Positions 27,207-35,769 of a stretch of 64,000 bases of DNA are shown here, piece by piece. This stretch comes from Heterodera schachtii (taxonomy: Eukaryota; Nematoda; Chromadorea; Rhabditida; Heteroderidae): assembly GCA_023374025.1 (NCBI GenBank), contig SIJG01000153.1, positions 1 to 64,000 of the forward strand, written 5' to 3'. Made by a program: the position numbers and the translations under genes. Within the stretch, counting starts at the first letter, position 1. Every line of letters begins with the position of its first letter. The notes under the pieces are model-generated. The model had not been told where the DNA came from. It saw only the letters and a list, made by a program, of their open reading frames with translations, and made no database searches.

Positions 27207-27560
27207 TGGCTTTCGGACAATCCGTCAGTGGTCAATCCGTCAGTGGACAATCCGTCAGTAGGTAATAGATAATGCGTCAGTGGACAATCCGTCAGTAACT
27301 AATCCATAAGCAAAATTATTTTTAAAACACCCAGATTTATTGTAATCATGTGAAAATTAATTTAACTCGCTAAAAATGTGAATTAAAAATTTGTTTTATT
27401 TTATAAAAATATGAATTAATCATTCTTAAGATTTTTAATCATTGCTCAAAAAAATTTGCTGACGAATTGTCCACTGACGTATTATCCACTGACCGATTAT
27501 CCATTACTGACGGATTGTCCTTCACTGACGGATTGTCCACTGACGGATTGTCCGGACCCC
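27207..27560. mobile_element. Fold-back element, AATCCGTCAGTGG word family
   Basis: GGACAATCCGTCAGTGG words are repeated on the left (27,215-27,300) and inverted on the right (27,460-27,557). Flanking 8-mers AAATTTGC and AAATTGGC differ at one position and are a plausible target duplication. Non-coding. Confidence 0.75.
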
Positions 27561-28307
27561 AAATTGGCTCATGTTTATTATTAGAAATATTATTTATCTA
27601 TTATTGAAATCATCTTTTATTTCTTTTTATAAAATTATTTTAAAAATTTTCAAATTTACCCAGAAAATTTTAGTATGAAATCTTCATTTATATTTTTAAA
27701 TTCTATTTTTCTATAAATGGTTTCCTTTAAGAGCCTATATAAAGACATTTAATCTTAAACAATAAGAATTTTTTAATTTTACGTTAGCTTATTTTTTGTG
27801 TTCCTTCAAATCCATAAATTTACTAAATGTTTATTTAATAATTGATCTCTTTATTGCTATTTATAGAAAAAAATGTTTATTGATTATTATTATCTTTTAT
27901 CTTATCTGCTAAAATTTCTTTACTTTTATCTGATTTTATTATTTGTTATTGATTTCTATGTGATGTCGGTTCTAATTATGGGCCCTAATTTCCCCGTACA
28001 ATAATAATATACACATGGAATAATGTCCTTTATTCCGAAGGCGGATCCAAGAAACAAATATGCTAATGTAATGAGTAAAAGGGGGAAAGGGACCCCGATC
28101 CGTACAGGACGGAAGGGGAAGGATCGGGAGTAAATGTGATCCCGATAATAAGAATGAATTGAGGTGATCACTAGGAAATGGGCCACATTACGAGAAGGGG
28201 CGGAGCTAAAGTTGATCAGAGTGATCAGAGGCACTAACAAAATCAGACTTTTCTACTTTAAATTCACAAATTAATATTGAAAATGCTTAACAATCCCGTT
28301 ATCGTGA
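27561..28307. other. Gene-free stretch with a GC-richer island
   Basis: 27,960-28,245 is markedly less AT-rich than its surroundings (GGACCCCGATCCGTACAGGA, GAAGGGGCGGAGC). It has a 94-codon ORF on the minus strand that shows no recognisable domain. I treat it as an unclassified repeat or unique fragment. Confidence 0.4.
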
Positions 28308-28595
28308 GCAGAATATGCGTCAGTGGAAAATGCGTCAGTGACAGAAATATTTTAAAATTAAGATTTTTCTTAAAAATCGGTTTAAATATGCGGAAGCAAA
28401 CTGAAAGCCATCAATTCTTTAATAAGAAATCATTTCTACCGTTTTGGAACCAAAAATGCCAAATTACAGAGTCCGGGGTTCAGAATTGGCCGTAATGGAA
28501 ATTGGATTCGTGGATAATGCCCTCGAAAAAGGAAGTTGTTTTTTGACAATAAATTTTCACTGACGCATTTTCCACTGAAGCATTATCCGGGCGCC
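28308..28595. mobile_element. Fold-back element, ATGCGTCAGTGG word family
   Basis: ATGCGTCAGTGGAAAATGCG at the left is mirrored by CGCATTTTCCACTGAAGCAT at the right. It is a sibling of the 27,207 element. Outer ends are uncertain and no target duplication was found. It stops just before the ambiguous base at 28,613. Confidence 0.6.
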
Positions 28596-28617
28596 CCTAT
28601 TATTCCTTACATNATGC

Positions 28618-29058
28618 AATGAGAAGTTGGCATTGAGCAAAGAAGAAAATGATACTTTTTGGCTGCTGAAACGGTGCCCAATTATTGTTGGGGAGACGGC
28701 GACGGTTAAATCGGAAAACGAAAATTGGGACGACAAATTGAACAATGTCCATTTTGCTTTATGGGCTGATTGCAATTGTATTGGGTGAGCAGTCAGCAGT
28801 AACAGACACAGCATTTGAAAGAGAGACCGGACGGGATCGGGGTCCCGCGGGAATAAATTCAGGGTCCTGAACTCGGGATCTGTCACAAGCCTAATTTATA
28901 TCTAGGGATTCGGTTAGGATCCTCCGACCTCAGAATCCGTCGTCCGGTCTCTAACAATAAGTTGAATTTATAGAAAGAATTTTGAACATAATTTTAGGCC
29001 ATTGTTGCCACCAGCGGAAGAAGAAAACGAAGAAGCGGGCAAAAGCAACGGAAATTAA
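28618..29058 (+). pseudogene. 3' fragment of an F-box-family gene
   Basis: Only the last part of exon 3 (28,618-28,784, starting NEKLALSKEEND) and exon 4 (28,998-29,058) remain. Exon 3 contains FWLLKRCPIIVGE and ends in NCIG at a GG|GTGAGC donor. Exon 4 adds PLLPPAEEENEEAGKSNGN and stops. Phase and exon boundaries match the complete gene at 35,770. Everything upstream is missing: homology starts a few bases after the only ambiguous base in the window (n at 28,613), so the truncation could be biological or an assembly join. The intron contains a GGACGGGATCGGGGTCCCGC repeat related to 38.7-38.9 kb. Confidence 0.75.
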
Positions 29059-29332
29059 TTATATTTGAGAAAAGAAATGATCGACGATCTCACCCAATTG
29101 GACAATGAATTTGATTTGAATGCTCTCTCATTTTCTCTCAGAAATGCTTTTGTTGATTTTAAAGTGTTAAAAAAAATTCAAAATGTAACGTTTGCAAGTA
29201 GCGCCGAAATTGCTTAAAGTTAATTAAAAAAAAATTTTTTGTCTATACAAATCGAAAAAAGCAATTCGGTACAAATGTAGTGCTCTTCCCTTCCAAAACC
29301 GAAAATTTAAATGAACTGCCCATTGTATGCAC

Positions 29333-30139
29333 CAGGGATGTTGCAAGTTTCGCTTTTCACCTTTCGCAATTTTCGCTTTTTTTGGGCCTTTCGCTTTTCG
29401 CCTTTCGCTTTTTGGCTGAAAAGCGAAAAAAAAGTACACCCCTAAAGATTGGGTTTTTAAAATAAACAAATGCATTTTCGTGGGAGAAAAAGCAAAAAAT
29501 TAACACAAAATTTTTACCAAATTTTTATGAAATAAAGTAAAATTGCTTATTCACCTGTAGTGTGGTGTAGTGGTTAGTGCATCAACCTTGACATTATTTT
29601 CTGTCAGGAGTTCGGTGCCGGTTAACGGTTTCTTTTTTAATTTAATTTTTTTTTAATTTTAAAATTCGCCTGGCGCTACCTATCGGCATCGCCGGGCCCA
29701 AAAATCGTAATTATTCAAAAAAAATTCTCTCAAAATTGCAAAAATCTATCATTTTTTGGACAGATCCATCCAAATTTTCAAAATTTTTCCCGGCGGCGCC
29801 GCCCCCACCCCTTGTTTCCGAAAATGTTTTTGAAAAGCGCATCGAAAAATTATAAATTTTTGAGCCTCGGTTTTCAAAAAGTGAAATATGCGTTTTTACA
29901 ATGTTCTATATAAAATCTACGATAAAAAAAGAAATAAAAAATAAAAGCAAATAAACAGAACAGTTAAGAATTAAAAGGCGAATTTTAAGTATGTCAAATT
30001 CATCTAATTTTTGGAAAAAAATTTCGCCTTTTCGCCTTTCGCATTTTTCGCTTTTTTGGGGCATTTCACTTTCGCCTTTTCGCTTTTTATTTTACTTTCG
30101 CAAATTTCGCTTTTTATTTTTCAATTTGCAACATCCCTG
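29333..30139. mobile_element. hAT-like element, TTTCGC word family, perfect 8-bp TSD
   Basis: Left end CAGGGATGTTGCAAGTTTCG, right end AATTTGCAACATCCCTG. Flanked by perfect GTATGCAC repeats at 29,325-29,332 and 30,140-30,147. The words TTTCGC and TTCGCCTTTCGC fill 29,349-29,425 and 30,022-30,120; here the arrays are mostly in the same orientation. The interior holds a SINE-like segment. Small ORFs inside are word-array translations, not genes. Confidence 0.85.
29555..29820 (+). repeat. tRNA-derived SINE-like segment plus GC palindromes
   Basis: GTGTGGTGTAGTGGTTAGTG resembles an A box and GGAGTTCGGTGCCGG, about 40 nt on, a B box, as in a tRNA-derived SINE head. This is followed by an AT tract, a CTATCGGCATCGCCGG palindrome half, and TTTTTCCCGGCGGCGCCGCC. 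A related piece (GAGTTCTACACCGGTT) is at 47,437. It is nested in the 29,333 element. Confidence 0.5.
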
Positions 30140-30147
30140 GTATGCAC

Positions 30148-30199
30148 CAGGGACGGCACGGAATTCCGAAATTTTTGGGGCCTCGGAATTTCATCGCTG
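30148..30199. mobile_element. 52-bp micro-MITE, GGAATTCCG family, perfect TSD
   Basis: Starts CAGGGACGGCACGGAATTCC and ends CATCGCTG. It is bracketed by GTATGCAC at 30,140-30,147 and 30,200-30,207, the same octamer used by the neighbouring 29,333 element, so the two are adjacent insertions at one target. Relatives at 36,834 and 62,315. Confidence 0.75.
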
Positions 30200-30214
30200 G
30201 TATGCACTGCCATG

Positions 30215-30836
30215 GGCAATGGTATGGAATTGCGGTCCCGACGAAAAAAAATGTTAAAAATTTCGCAGGTATTTTTTCTAGGCTTAAAAAATGCGCTGAT
30301 AACGAATCTGAGCTCAGATTTTGAAAATCAATGATTTTTATCTATGATTTTTCATCAACTACTTGATTTCTTTAATTATTTAAAAAAAAGTTTAGCAATG
30401 AATTTGGGGTTAAAAAAAACTCTGACCATGAATTTAAGCTCTAATTATGCATGAACTTTCATTTTGTCTATGATTTTTCATCAAGTGTCGTAAAAAAACA
30501 AACCGCAGCCAAGCGGACTCGAACCTCAGATCCCCGTCTCATATGACCCCTAGGATTAATAATTAAATTTCAAAAAATCGTAAAAATTTAAAACTTGACT
30601 TTTCCATAAGCTCTTTTTAGGCTCTACAATATCTGTATATGAGTTTTAACGCCTGACTAATTTTCTTAAAATTTTTGAAAAAAATCAAGTAGTTGATAAA
30701 AAATCATAGATAAAAATCAATGATTTTCAAAATCTGAGTTCAGATTCGTGATCATCGCATTTTTTTACTCTAGAAAAAATGCTTTTTGAAATTTTACTAT
30801 TTTTTTCCGTCGGGACCGCAATTCCACACCATTGCC
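30215..30836. mobile_element. Fold-back element with about 150-bp arms, perfect TSD
   Basis: Ends GGCAATGGTATGGAATTGCG and, inverted, GGCAATGGTGTGGAATTGCG, continuing into GTCCCGACG and long complementary arms (30,225-30,370 with 30,670-30,825). Target duplication CTGCCATG at 30,207-30,214 and 30,837-30,844 is exact. A tRNA-like B box (GGTTCGAGTCC, minus strand, about 30,520-30,530) lies inside with T-rich sequence after it. The GG terminus places it in the second structural class. Confidence 0.85.
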
Positions 30837-30949
30837 CTGCCATGACACACCCCGGCTATGAAAATCGTGGAAAATTGCAAAACTTAGAAAAAACAAAATC
30901 TTTCTCATAAATGGCGCCAAATAAATAAATGTTTATTTGTTTGATTTCT

Positions 30950-30990
30950 GTTTCTCTGATCACACACACTCCGATCACTTTTGTTCATCC
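30950..30990 (+). promoter_or_regulatory. Conserved block in F-box gene flank, copy 1
   Basis: TTTCTCTGATC, then CCGATCACTTTTGTTCAT, recurs at 35,290-35,321 as TTTCTCTGATC and CCGATCGCTTTTTGTTCAT. Both lie upstream of an F-box gene start, after an ATAAATGTT-type tract, so it may be promoter or simply duplicated flank. Confidence 0.4.
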
Positions 30991-30995
30991 TTCAT

Positions 30996-31625
30996 TCAAT
31001 CATCTTCGCGGTGAAACTCAATTTCGAGCTGTTCGTCCTCGGTCAGAAAGTTGGCCATTTTGCCCTTACGAGTGATTACCAATTTGCCAATGTCCATGCC
31101 CAATCCGAGATCACACAGCAAATCAGTTGCAATGCTGTGTTTAAAAAATTGGGACGAAATTTGACAAAAATTCATTGGGTTCTTTTAGACATACAGAATA
31201 TCGAACTTCTTCGGGGCAAACCTTAAAATATAAAAAAATTTTATTTGTAAATAAAACGGTTGCATTTTTTAATTGAATTTAATTAAAAAAGATAATAAGT
31301 CAAAACGTACAGCGGCAAATGCTTGTCCGACACCACCCCCAAACGGCACACAAATTGCAAATTGAGTTCATCAATACGGACTTGAACATCGTCGATCCTG
31401 AAAAATGCGAAAATAAATATTTGTTTAAATAAGCAATTGTAAAAATAATTAATTAATTGCCCAAAGGGGTGCATCCAGAAATCTCATCACCGAAATTTTT
31501 TTTCGATTTTCAAAAATTTCACAAATCTCGGTGAAAAAAAAAAATTTTTTTTGGCACCACTCACCAGCCAAGCACTTTGGCACCTCCAGAAATCGGCACG
31601 TATATTGTCTGACATGCGGTGCTGG
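30996..31625 (-). CDS. 3' part of an unidentified conserved-looking gene (4 exons)
   Basis: Four minus-strand exons splice in frame: about 31,625-31,565 (QTIYVPISGGAKVLG), donor GTGAGT; 31,397-31,311 (IDDVQVRIDELNLQFVCRLG), donor GTACGT; a 27-nt exon 31,221-31,195 (FAPKKFDIL), donor GTATGT; and 31,134-30,996 (starts IATDLLCDLGLGMDIGK, ends QLEIEFHREDD, stop). Phases agree at all three junctions (TG|G, CT|G, CT|C), which is hard to get by chance. The first exon runs into a GGAATTCCG-type repeat, so the 5' part is missing or beyond it. About 100 residues are readable; no signal peptide or known motif. I do not recognise the family. Either a truncated gene or the end of a longer one. Confidence 0.6.
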
Positions 31626-31639
31626 ACGCACGCACTTTT

Positions 31640-31693
31640 CGGAATTCCGAGGAAAATTTTTTGGAAATCGGAATTCCGTGCCGTCCCTGGTTA
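31640..31693. mobile_element. Remnant of GGAATTCCG micro-MITE
   Basis: Contains two GGAATTCCG words and ends CGTGCCGTCCCTG, the right terminus of the family seen at 30,148 and 36,834. The left terminus is not visible. Confidence 0.5.
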
Positions 31694-31716
31694 GGCATTT
31701 AGCGCTTAATTTGGTA

Positions 31717-31807
31717 CTTTTCTGTTTTGTTCCTACACTTCAAAATTTTAAGAGATGTCAACAAAGGGCGCGCTGAGGGGTTAAGGTGTAGGAACAAAAC
31801 CGAAAAG
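31717..31807. repeat. 91-bp imperfect hairpin
   Basis: CTTTTCTGTTTTGTTCCTAC at the left is mirrored by GTAGGAACAAAACCGAAAAG at the right. A fold-back MITE candidate; no target duplication identified. Confidence 0.55.
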
Positions 31808-32131
31808 AACCCTTAATTTTTTTCATTTGAACGTCATTTTCGTTAATTAAAAATTTTTTTCTGTTTTTTAAAGAAAAAAAAATTATTGTCAATGTTAAAG
31901 AATGACAGAATGCCATACGTTATGTTTCAAAAAAGCTGTAGCTAAAATGTTTAGGAAAAAACTACTTTTTGAAGATTTCTGGCCATAACTTGTTTGAAAC
32001 ATAACAAAAATTTTTGAAATTTTGTCATCTAATAGAAGATTAATTTGGAAGATTTTTGAAAAGTTCTTATTTATTCGGGCATCAATCAATTGTATAACGA
32101 ACGTACCCAAAGTGTGCTAATTGCAGCAAAA
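31808..32131. other. Upstream region of the interrupted F-box gene
   Basis: Non-coding. 31,920-32,020 has two near-complementary blocks (GTTATGTTTCAAAAAAGCTG and GGCCATAACTTGTTTGAAAC), like the fold-back repeats near 39.4 and 48.5 kb. The last bases before the start, AAGTGTGCTAATTGCAGC, are shared almost exactly with the intact gene (35,745-35,762). Confidence 0.5.
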
Positions 32132-33461
32132 ATGAACAGATGGCAAGCAATTAAAAAATAAATAAATAAAATTCATTTACCCATTTTTTCCCATGTTTCA
32201 GTTGGGTGTGCAATGACGTGTGGATGGACATTCTGCCATCCTTTGACCATGCTCAACTCGGCCTCAAAATGGCATTGCTTTCCGACCGTTTTGATGCGCT
32301 GGTGGACACGCATTTTGATGGCAAAAACGAATTGACAATTTGGAAAACAACAACAATTAAAACGCTATATGGATTGCATAAATCTGTGTTGACCAATTAT
32401 GCCAATTCTGTGCATTTTCTATTGTCCGACCATCCGTTGTTGCCCAGCAAAATTCGCTTTAAGGACCTTCAAATTTCGTAATTCAAAATTCAGTGAATTT
32501 TTCACTGATCAAAGCATCTTCCCTTTTTTCAGGTACATCGATCACTCCGTCATCGCATTCCTCCGTTCCAAGAAGCACATTTGGGACAGCAAAGGCACCA
32601 ATTTTGGTCTGTGGATTCCGTTTTCACGCGAATATTATGACCAGCAGCGGATTTGGAAAGTTTTTGTCCGTGAAGTGTGGCCCATTTTTGAGCCAATTCG
32701 CCATTTGACTCTTTCCAATGCTGATCATTTGAACGATTTGCGTCGTCTCATTTCGCCGACAATTCTCACTGATCTCAACCAGTTGAATTCAATCGATTCC
32801 AATCAGTTGTATCCAGCACCAAATGCAAATTCTTCTTCTGCTGCTGGCCAAGCGTTGTTCAAATGGTTGCACACGCCGAGCACCGACGATCAGCCCAAGC
32901 GATTGTATTGCAGAAATTTTGATTATAGATGGATGACCGTCGACATATGGGCCTCCATTTTCAAGAAGGTCAACAGCAGGACTATCAATTTTAAGCAAGA
33001 AAGAAAACCCCTGGGGGTTCTGTTTGTCAATCGTCCTTGAAAAGGAGGGGGGTTCTAATTCAGGGGGAGGGTTTTATTTTTCAATACCCCTCAAAGGCGT
33101 TGTTTTAATTCAATAAATACGGTTATTTTCATTTTTTTCCCCAATTGTTTTTTAGGCATTTCTCCGTGCCATCACTTCTGTCAGCTACAAAATTCGTCTT
33201 GAACTTTTCAAGTTTACGAGAATTGAGCCATTTGAATCGGTGAATGAACGGACTAATGAACAGATGACATTGGTGAAAGAAGGCGATAATGGAAATTCTT
33301 ATTTTATTTGGCTGTTGGAGCGATGCAAAATTGGGGGAATGGCGGCGACGGTTCAGTGGGAGGACGAAAATTCGGACAATGTCCACTTTATGTTTTATGA
33401 AGCTTCGGTACTTTCGGGTTTTGTGTCAACAAAATTTTTTTCTTTGTTAAATTTATTTTAA
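32132..33461 (+). CDS. F-box-family protein, 3' end replaced by a Merlin transposon
   Basis: Exons: 32,132-32,142 (ATGAACAGATG), 32,202-32,477, 32,533-32,968, and 33,156 into the transposon. The first intron starts GCAAGC, a GC-AG intron; the intact homologue has GT. Spliced it begins MNRCWVCNDVWMDILP and keeps the family order LGLKMALLS, YIDHSVIAFLR, VWPIF, SPTILTDLNQL, KWLHTPS and NEQMTLVKEG. Exons 1b and 1a match the intact copy in length (276 and 11 nt). In exon 3 the usual NCIG end is lost: after VHFMFY the frame enters the transposon terminus and stops 20 codons later at 33,459-33,461. About 341 residues could still be made. The N-terminal block is F-box-like, suggesting an SCF ubiquitin-ligase substrate adaptor (inference). 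Its old last exon is stranded at 34,749. Confidence 0.75.
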
Positions 33462-34414
33462 ATTAATAAAAAGTCGTTTCTATAGGTTTTCGGGGTCGTA
33501 GAACCCGAATATGATATCTGTTTCGACCCATTTCGAACTCCGAACCCGGATTCGAACAATTATCAAAATTCAATTTTTTCCCATTTTTTCTCCTAAAAAT
33601 TATTATCATCGCAAGAAATCATATTTATATTGCCGTTGTCGTTCTGCATGTCCACTTTGTTTGTTCTCGCATTGATACCGCAAAAAAATGACCTGTAACT
33701 CTTGACCAAATAAATGAGGGAAAAGGGTGTGGGCGTAGGTAGGAAGCAATTGGGGGCATTTGCAGAGAAACGCGAGAGTGTTTTTTGGTGGCTGTCCCGG
33801 ACCGCACTGCCGCAACACTTCTTCCTATTATTGCGCAGCGCATTGCACCAGGATGCACTATCCACTCGGATTGTTGGGCAGCGTACAATCAGGTGTTAGT
33901 CCAATTGTTCGGGGATATGATTAATTGTGCAGATCGCTGCTGGAGGCCAATTCAACCACTTGCGTGTTAATCATCGGCTGAACTTCGTGGATCCACAAAC
34001 AGGAGCGCATACCCAAAACATTGAGCGTCTGTGGCGTTCCGCTAAACGTCGAAACAAGGAGCAGAGTGGCACGCATCGGCAGATGCTTGACAGTTACTTC
34101 TGCGAGTTTTTATGGCGTCATTCCGTCAAACGAAGAGATGTCGATGCATTCGAAGACCATTTGCAAAACATCGTTGCTTATATGCCACCAAATTAATATG
34201 ATTTCTTGCGATGATAATAATTTTTAGGAGAAAAAATGGGAAAAAATTGAATTTTGATAATTGTTCGAATCCGGGTTCGGAGTTCGAAATGGGTCGAAAC
34301 AGATATCATATTCGGGTTCTACGACCCCGAAAACCTATAGAAACGACTTTTTATTAATTTAAAATAAATTTAACAAAGAAAAAAATTTTGTTGACACAAA
34401 ACCCGAAAGTACCG
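33406..34414. mobile_element. Merlin-type DNA transposon with TIRs of about 210 bp
   Basis: Near-perfect terminal inverted repeats run from 33,406 to about 33,627 and from 34,195 to 34,414, starting CGGTACTTTCGGGTTTTGTG. The core encodes a decayed ISXO2-like transposase, which defines the Merlin superfamily (related to bacterial IS1595/IS1016). The subterminal stretch contains TCGAACTCCGAACCCGGATT, also present alone at 47,176. It sits in exon 3 of the F-box gene. No direct repeat flanks it (GAAGCTTC against GGCATTCC); the right flank seems altered. Confidence 0.85.
33640..34195 (+). pseudogene. ISXO2/Merlin transposase remnant
   Basis: Pieces in three frames: LGAFAEKRESVF (about 33,749-33,785), VPDRTAATLLPIIAQRIAPG with HSDCWAAYNQ (33,794-33,892), and NHRLNFVDPQTGAHTQNIER with LWRSAKRRNK to YFCEFLWR (33,969-34,121). 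The second Asp (HSD) and the Glu of NIERLW belong to the DDE catalytic triad; the segment with the first Asp is not readable. A one-base loss in the T run at about 33,780 and another frame change near 33,930 break the ORF, so it cannot encode active enzyme. Bacterial and eukaryotic ISXO2-like proteins carry the same NHS/RLNFVDP...TQ.IE blocks. Confidence 0.8.
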
Positions 34415-34556
34415 GCATTCCGAGGCCTCAAAAATTTTCGGAAATCGAAATTCCGAGGGTCAAAAATTTTTCGGAAATCGGAATTCCGAGGCCTCAAAAA
34501 TTTTCGGAAATCGGAATTCCGACCCCCAACAATGTCGGAATTCCGTGCCATCCCTG
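34415..34556. repeat. Array of GGAATTCCG words ending in a CAGGGATGGCA terminus
   Basis: About four tandem units of TCGGAATTCCGAGGCCTC with AAAAATTTT spacers end in CCGTGCCATCCCTG. It is a longer member of the micro-MITE family at 30,148, 36,834 and 62,315. The left end is lost at the Merlin border. Confidence 0.65.
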
Positions 34557-34680
34557 GTTCACACGACCATTAAATAAAATAATTTGACAACTAATTAATT
34601 TATGGCCAAATGTTTTGAAAACCTATTTTGTGAGGAAACATGGCAAATAAAGTGCCAAATTATTTTATGGCCGTGTGAAC
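34557..34680. mobile_element. 124-bp MITE with GTTCACACG termini
   Basis: GTTCACACGACCATTAAATA at the left and TATTTTATGGCCGTGTGAAC at the right form inverted ends with AAATAATTTG continuing inside. Partial copies of the same end occur at 35,555, 39,220 and 48,262. Confidence 0.65.
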
Positions 34681-34748
34681 TGTAATAGAGCCCCACCCTT
34701 GTACTTTAATTGATGTCTGTCACATTTAATTTTTCACACTTCATTTAG

Positions 34749-34800
34749 GCAATTGTCTCCACCAAATGCGGATCAGCAGATGACGCAAAAGGACGTCTGA
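34749..34800 (+). pseudogene. Stranded last exon of the interrupted F-box gene
   Basis: After TCATTTAG the sequence G CAA TTG TCT CCA CCA... encodes QLSPPNADQQMTQKDV and stops at 34,798-34,800. It matches exon 4 of the other copies (PLSPPAEEE...) in position, phase and start. The donor it would join has been lost to the Merlin insertion 1.3 kb upstream. Confidence 0.65.
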
Positions 34801-35037
34801 AAATGAGTGCCGGGCCCAGCGGAAGAAAACGTGAATGAATTATTGGAAAAATGGCAAATGATGGATCATTAGGAATGGAAATTGATTGCTGCTGGATAAT
34901 TGCTCCTCACATTTATGTATTGTTGCTCTTACATTTAATTTGTTTGTTTTGTTGAAATATTAAATTTCGCCTTTTTGTTCAAATCCGGTTTGGCATGGAT
35001 CTCCCGACACTTTGTGTATTGGTGCCAAATAAATGTT

Positions 35038-35235
35038 GGTCCCGAAATTTTTTTTTTGAAGTTTAGTCAAATTATTTTTAAGGATAATCTTAGGCGCTGA
35101 GCATGAATCTGAACTTCTTTTGGCTCAATTTCAAAACCTGAGCTCGAATTCGAACATTTTCGTGCTCAGCGCCTCAGATTACCCTTAAAATTGATTTTCT
35201 TTTCCTAAACTTTATTAAAAAAAAATTTCGGGACC
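35038..35235. mobile_element. 198-bp fold-back element with GGTCCCGAAA termini
   Basis: GGTCCCGAAATTTTTTTTT at the left and AAAAAAAATTTCGGGACC at the right. Inner arms GGATAATCTTAGGCGCTGAG and CTCAGCGCCTCAGATTACCC pair as well. AATGTT on both sides may be part of a target duplication. Confidence 0.7.
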
Positions 35236-35284
35236 AATGTTCTCCACCTTTGCCAATATGTTTTATTTGTTGGATTTCTTTTTC

Positions 35285-35325
35285 TCTGATCGCAAAATTC
35301 CGATCGCTTTTTGTTCATTCGTTCT
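35285..35325 (+). promoter_or_regulatory. Conserved block in F-box gene flank, copy 2
   Basis: TTTCTCTGATC followed by CCGATCGCTTTTTGTTCAT, shared with 30,950-30,990. It lies about 450 bp upstream of the intact F-box gene start. Between it and the start, 35,326-35,769 is non-coding and includes a GTCGTGTGAACTG repeat end at 35,561. Confidence 0.4.
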
Positions 35326-35769
35326 TTCGTTTGTCAGTAGGTGTCCGAGTGCGAATGACGTCGATTTGTTGATTGGCTTAGATGTGGTTGAATAAACAAA
35401 ATTTCGACATTTAGGGGAAAAATACCGCCTAAGAAACATTTAAACATTTTTTTTAATTATGCGTCTCTGCCTTTTATATGAGAAGGGTCAGTGGAAAACA
35501 GAGAAAGAGAAATTATGAAAATTGCTTCCAGAAAAATTTTTTATCTCATCTTTTTTATGGTCGTGTGAACTGCCAATAGAGCCAATTTTCTCTTGCATTC
35601 GGACCACCTAGGAATTCCTTGAAATTTTCAAAATTTGTGCCAACCCAAAAAACTTACCTAATCTGCTTGTTTAAAAAAAAGGATTTTCCAAAACAATTAG
35701 TATTTCCTCTGCATTTTGTGACACCAATCAATTGAAAGAGGTCAAAGTGTGCTAATTGCAGCCCAAAAA

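Noticed and set aside
27207..27560. CRISPR-like direct repeats in the CGTCAGTGG array
   Set aside because: Spacers are 2-8 bases and the array is mirrored, so it is a fold-back element end.
27956..28240. 94-codon minus-strand ORF in a GC-richer island
   Set aside because: Hydrophobic and open, but no recognisable family, start context or splice structure; reported only as an island.
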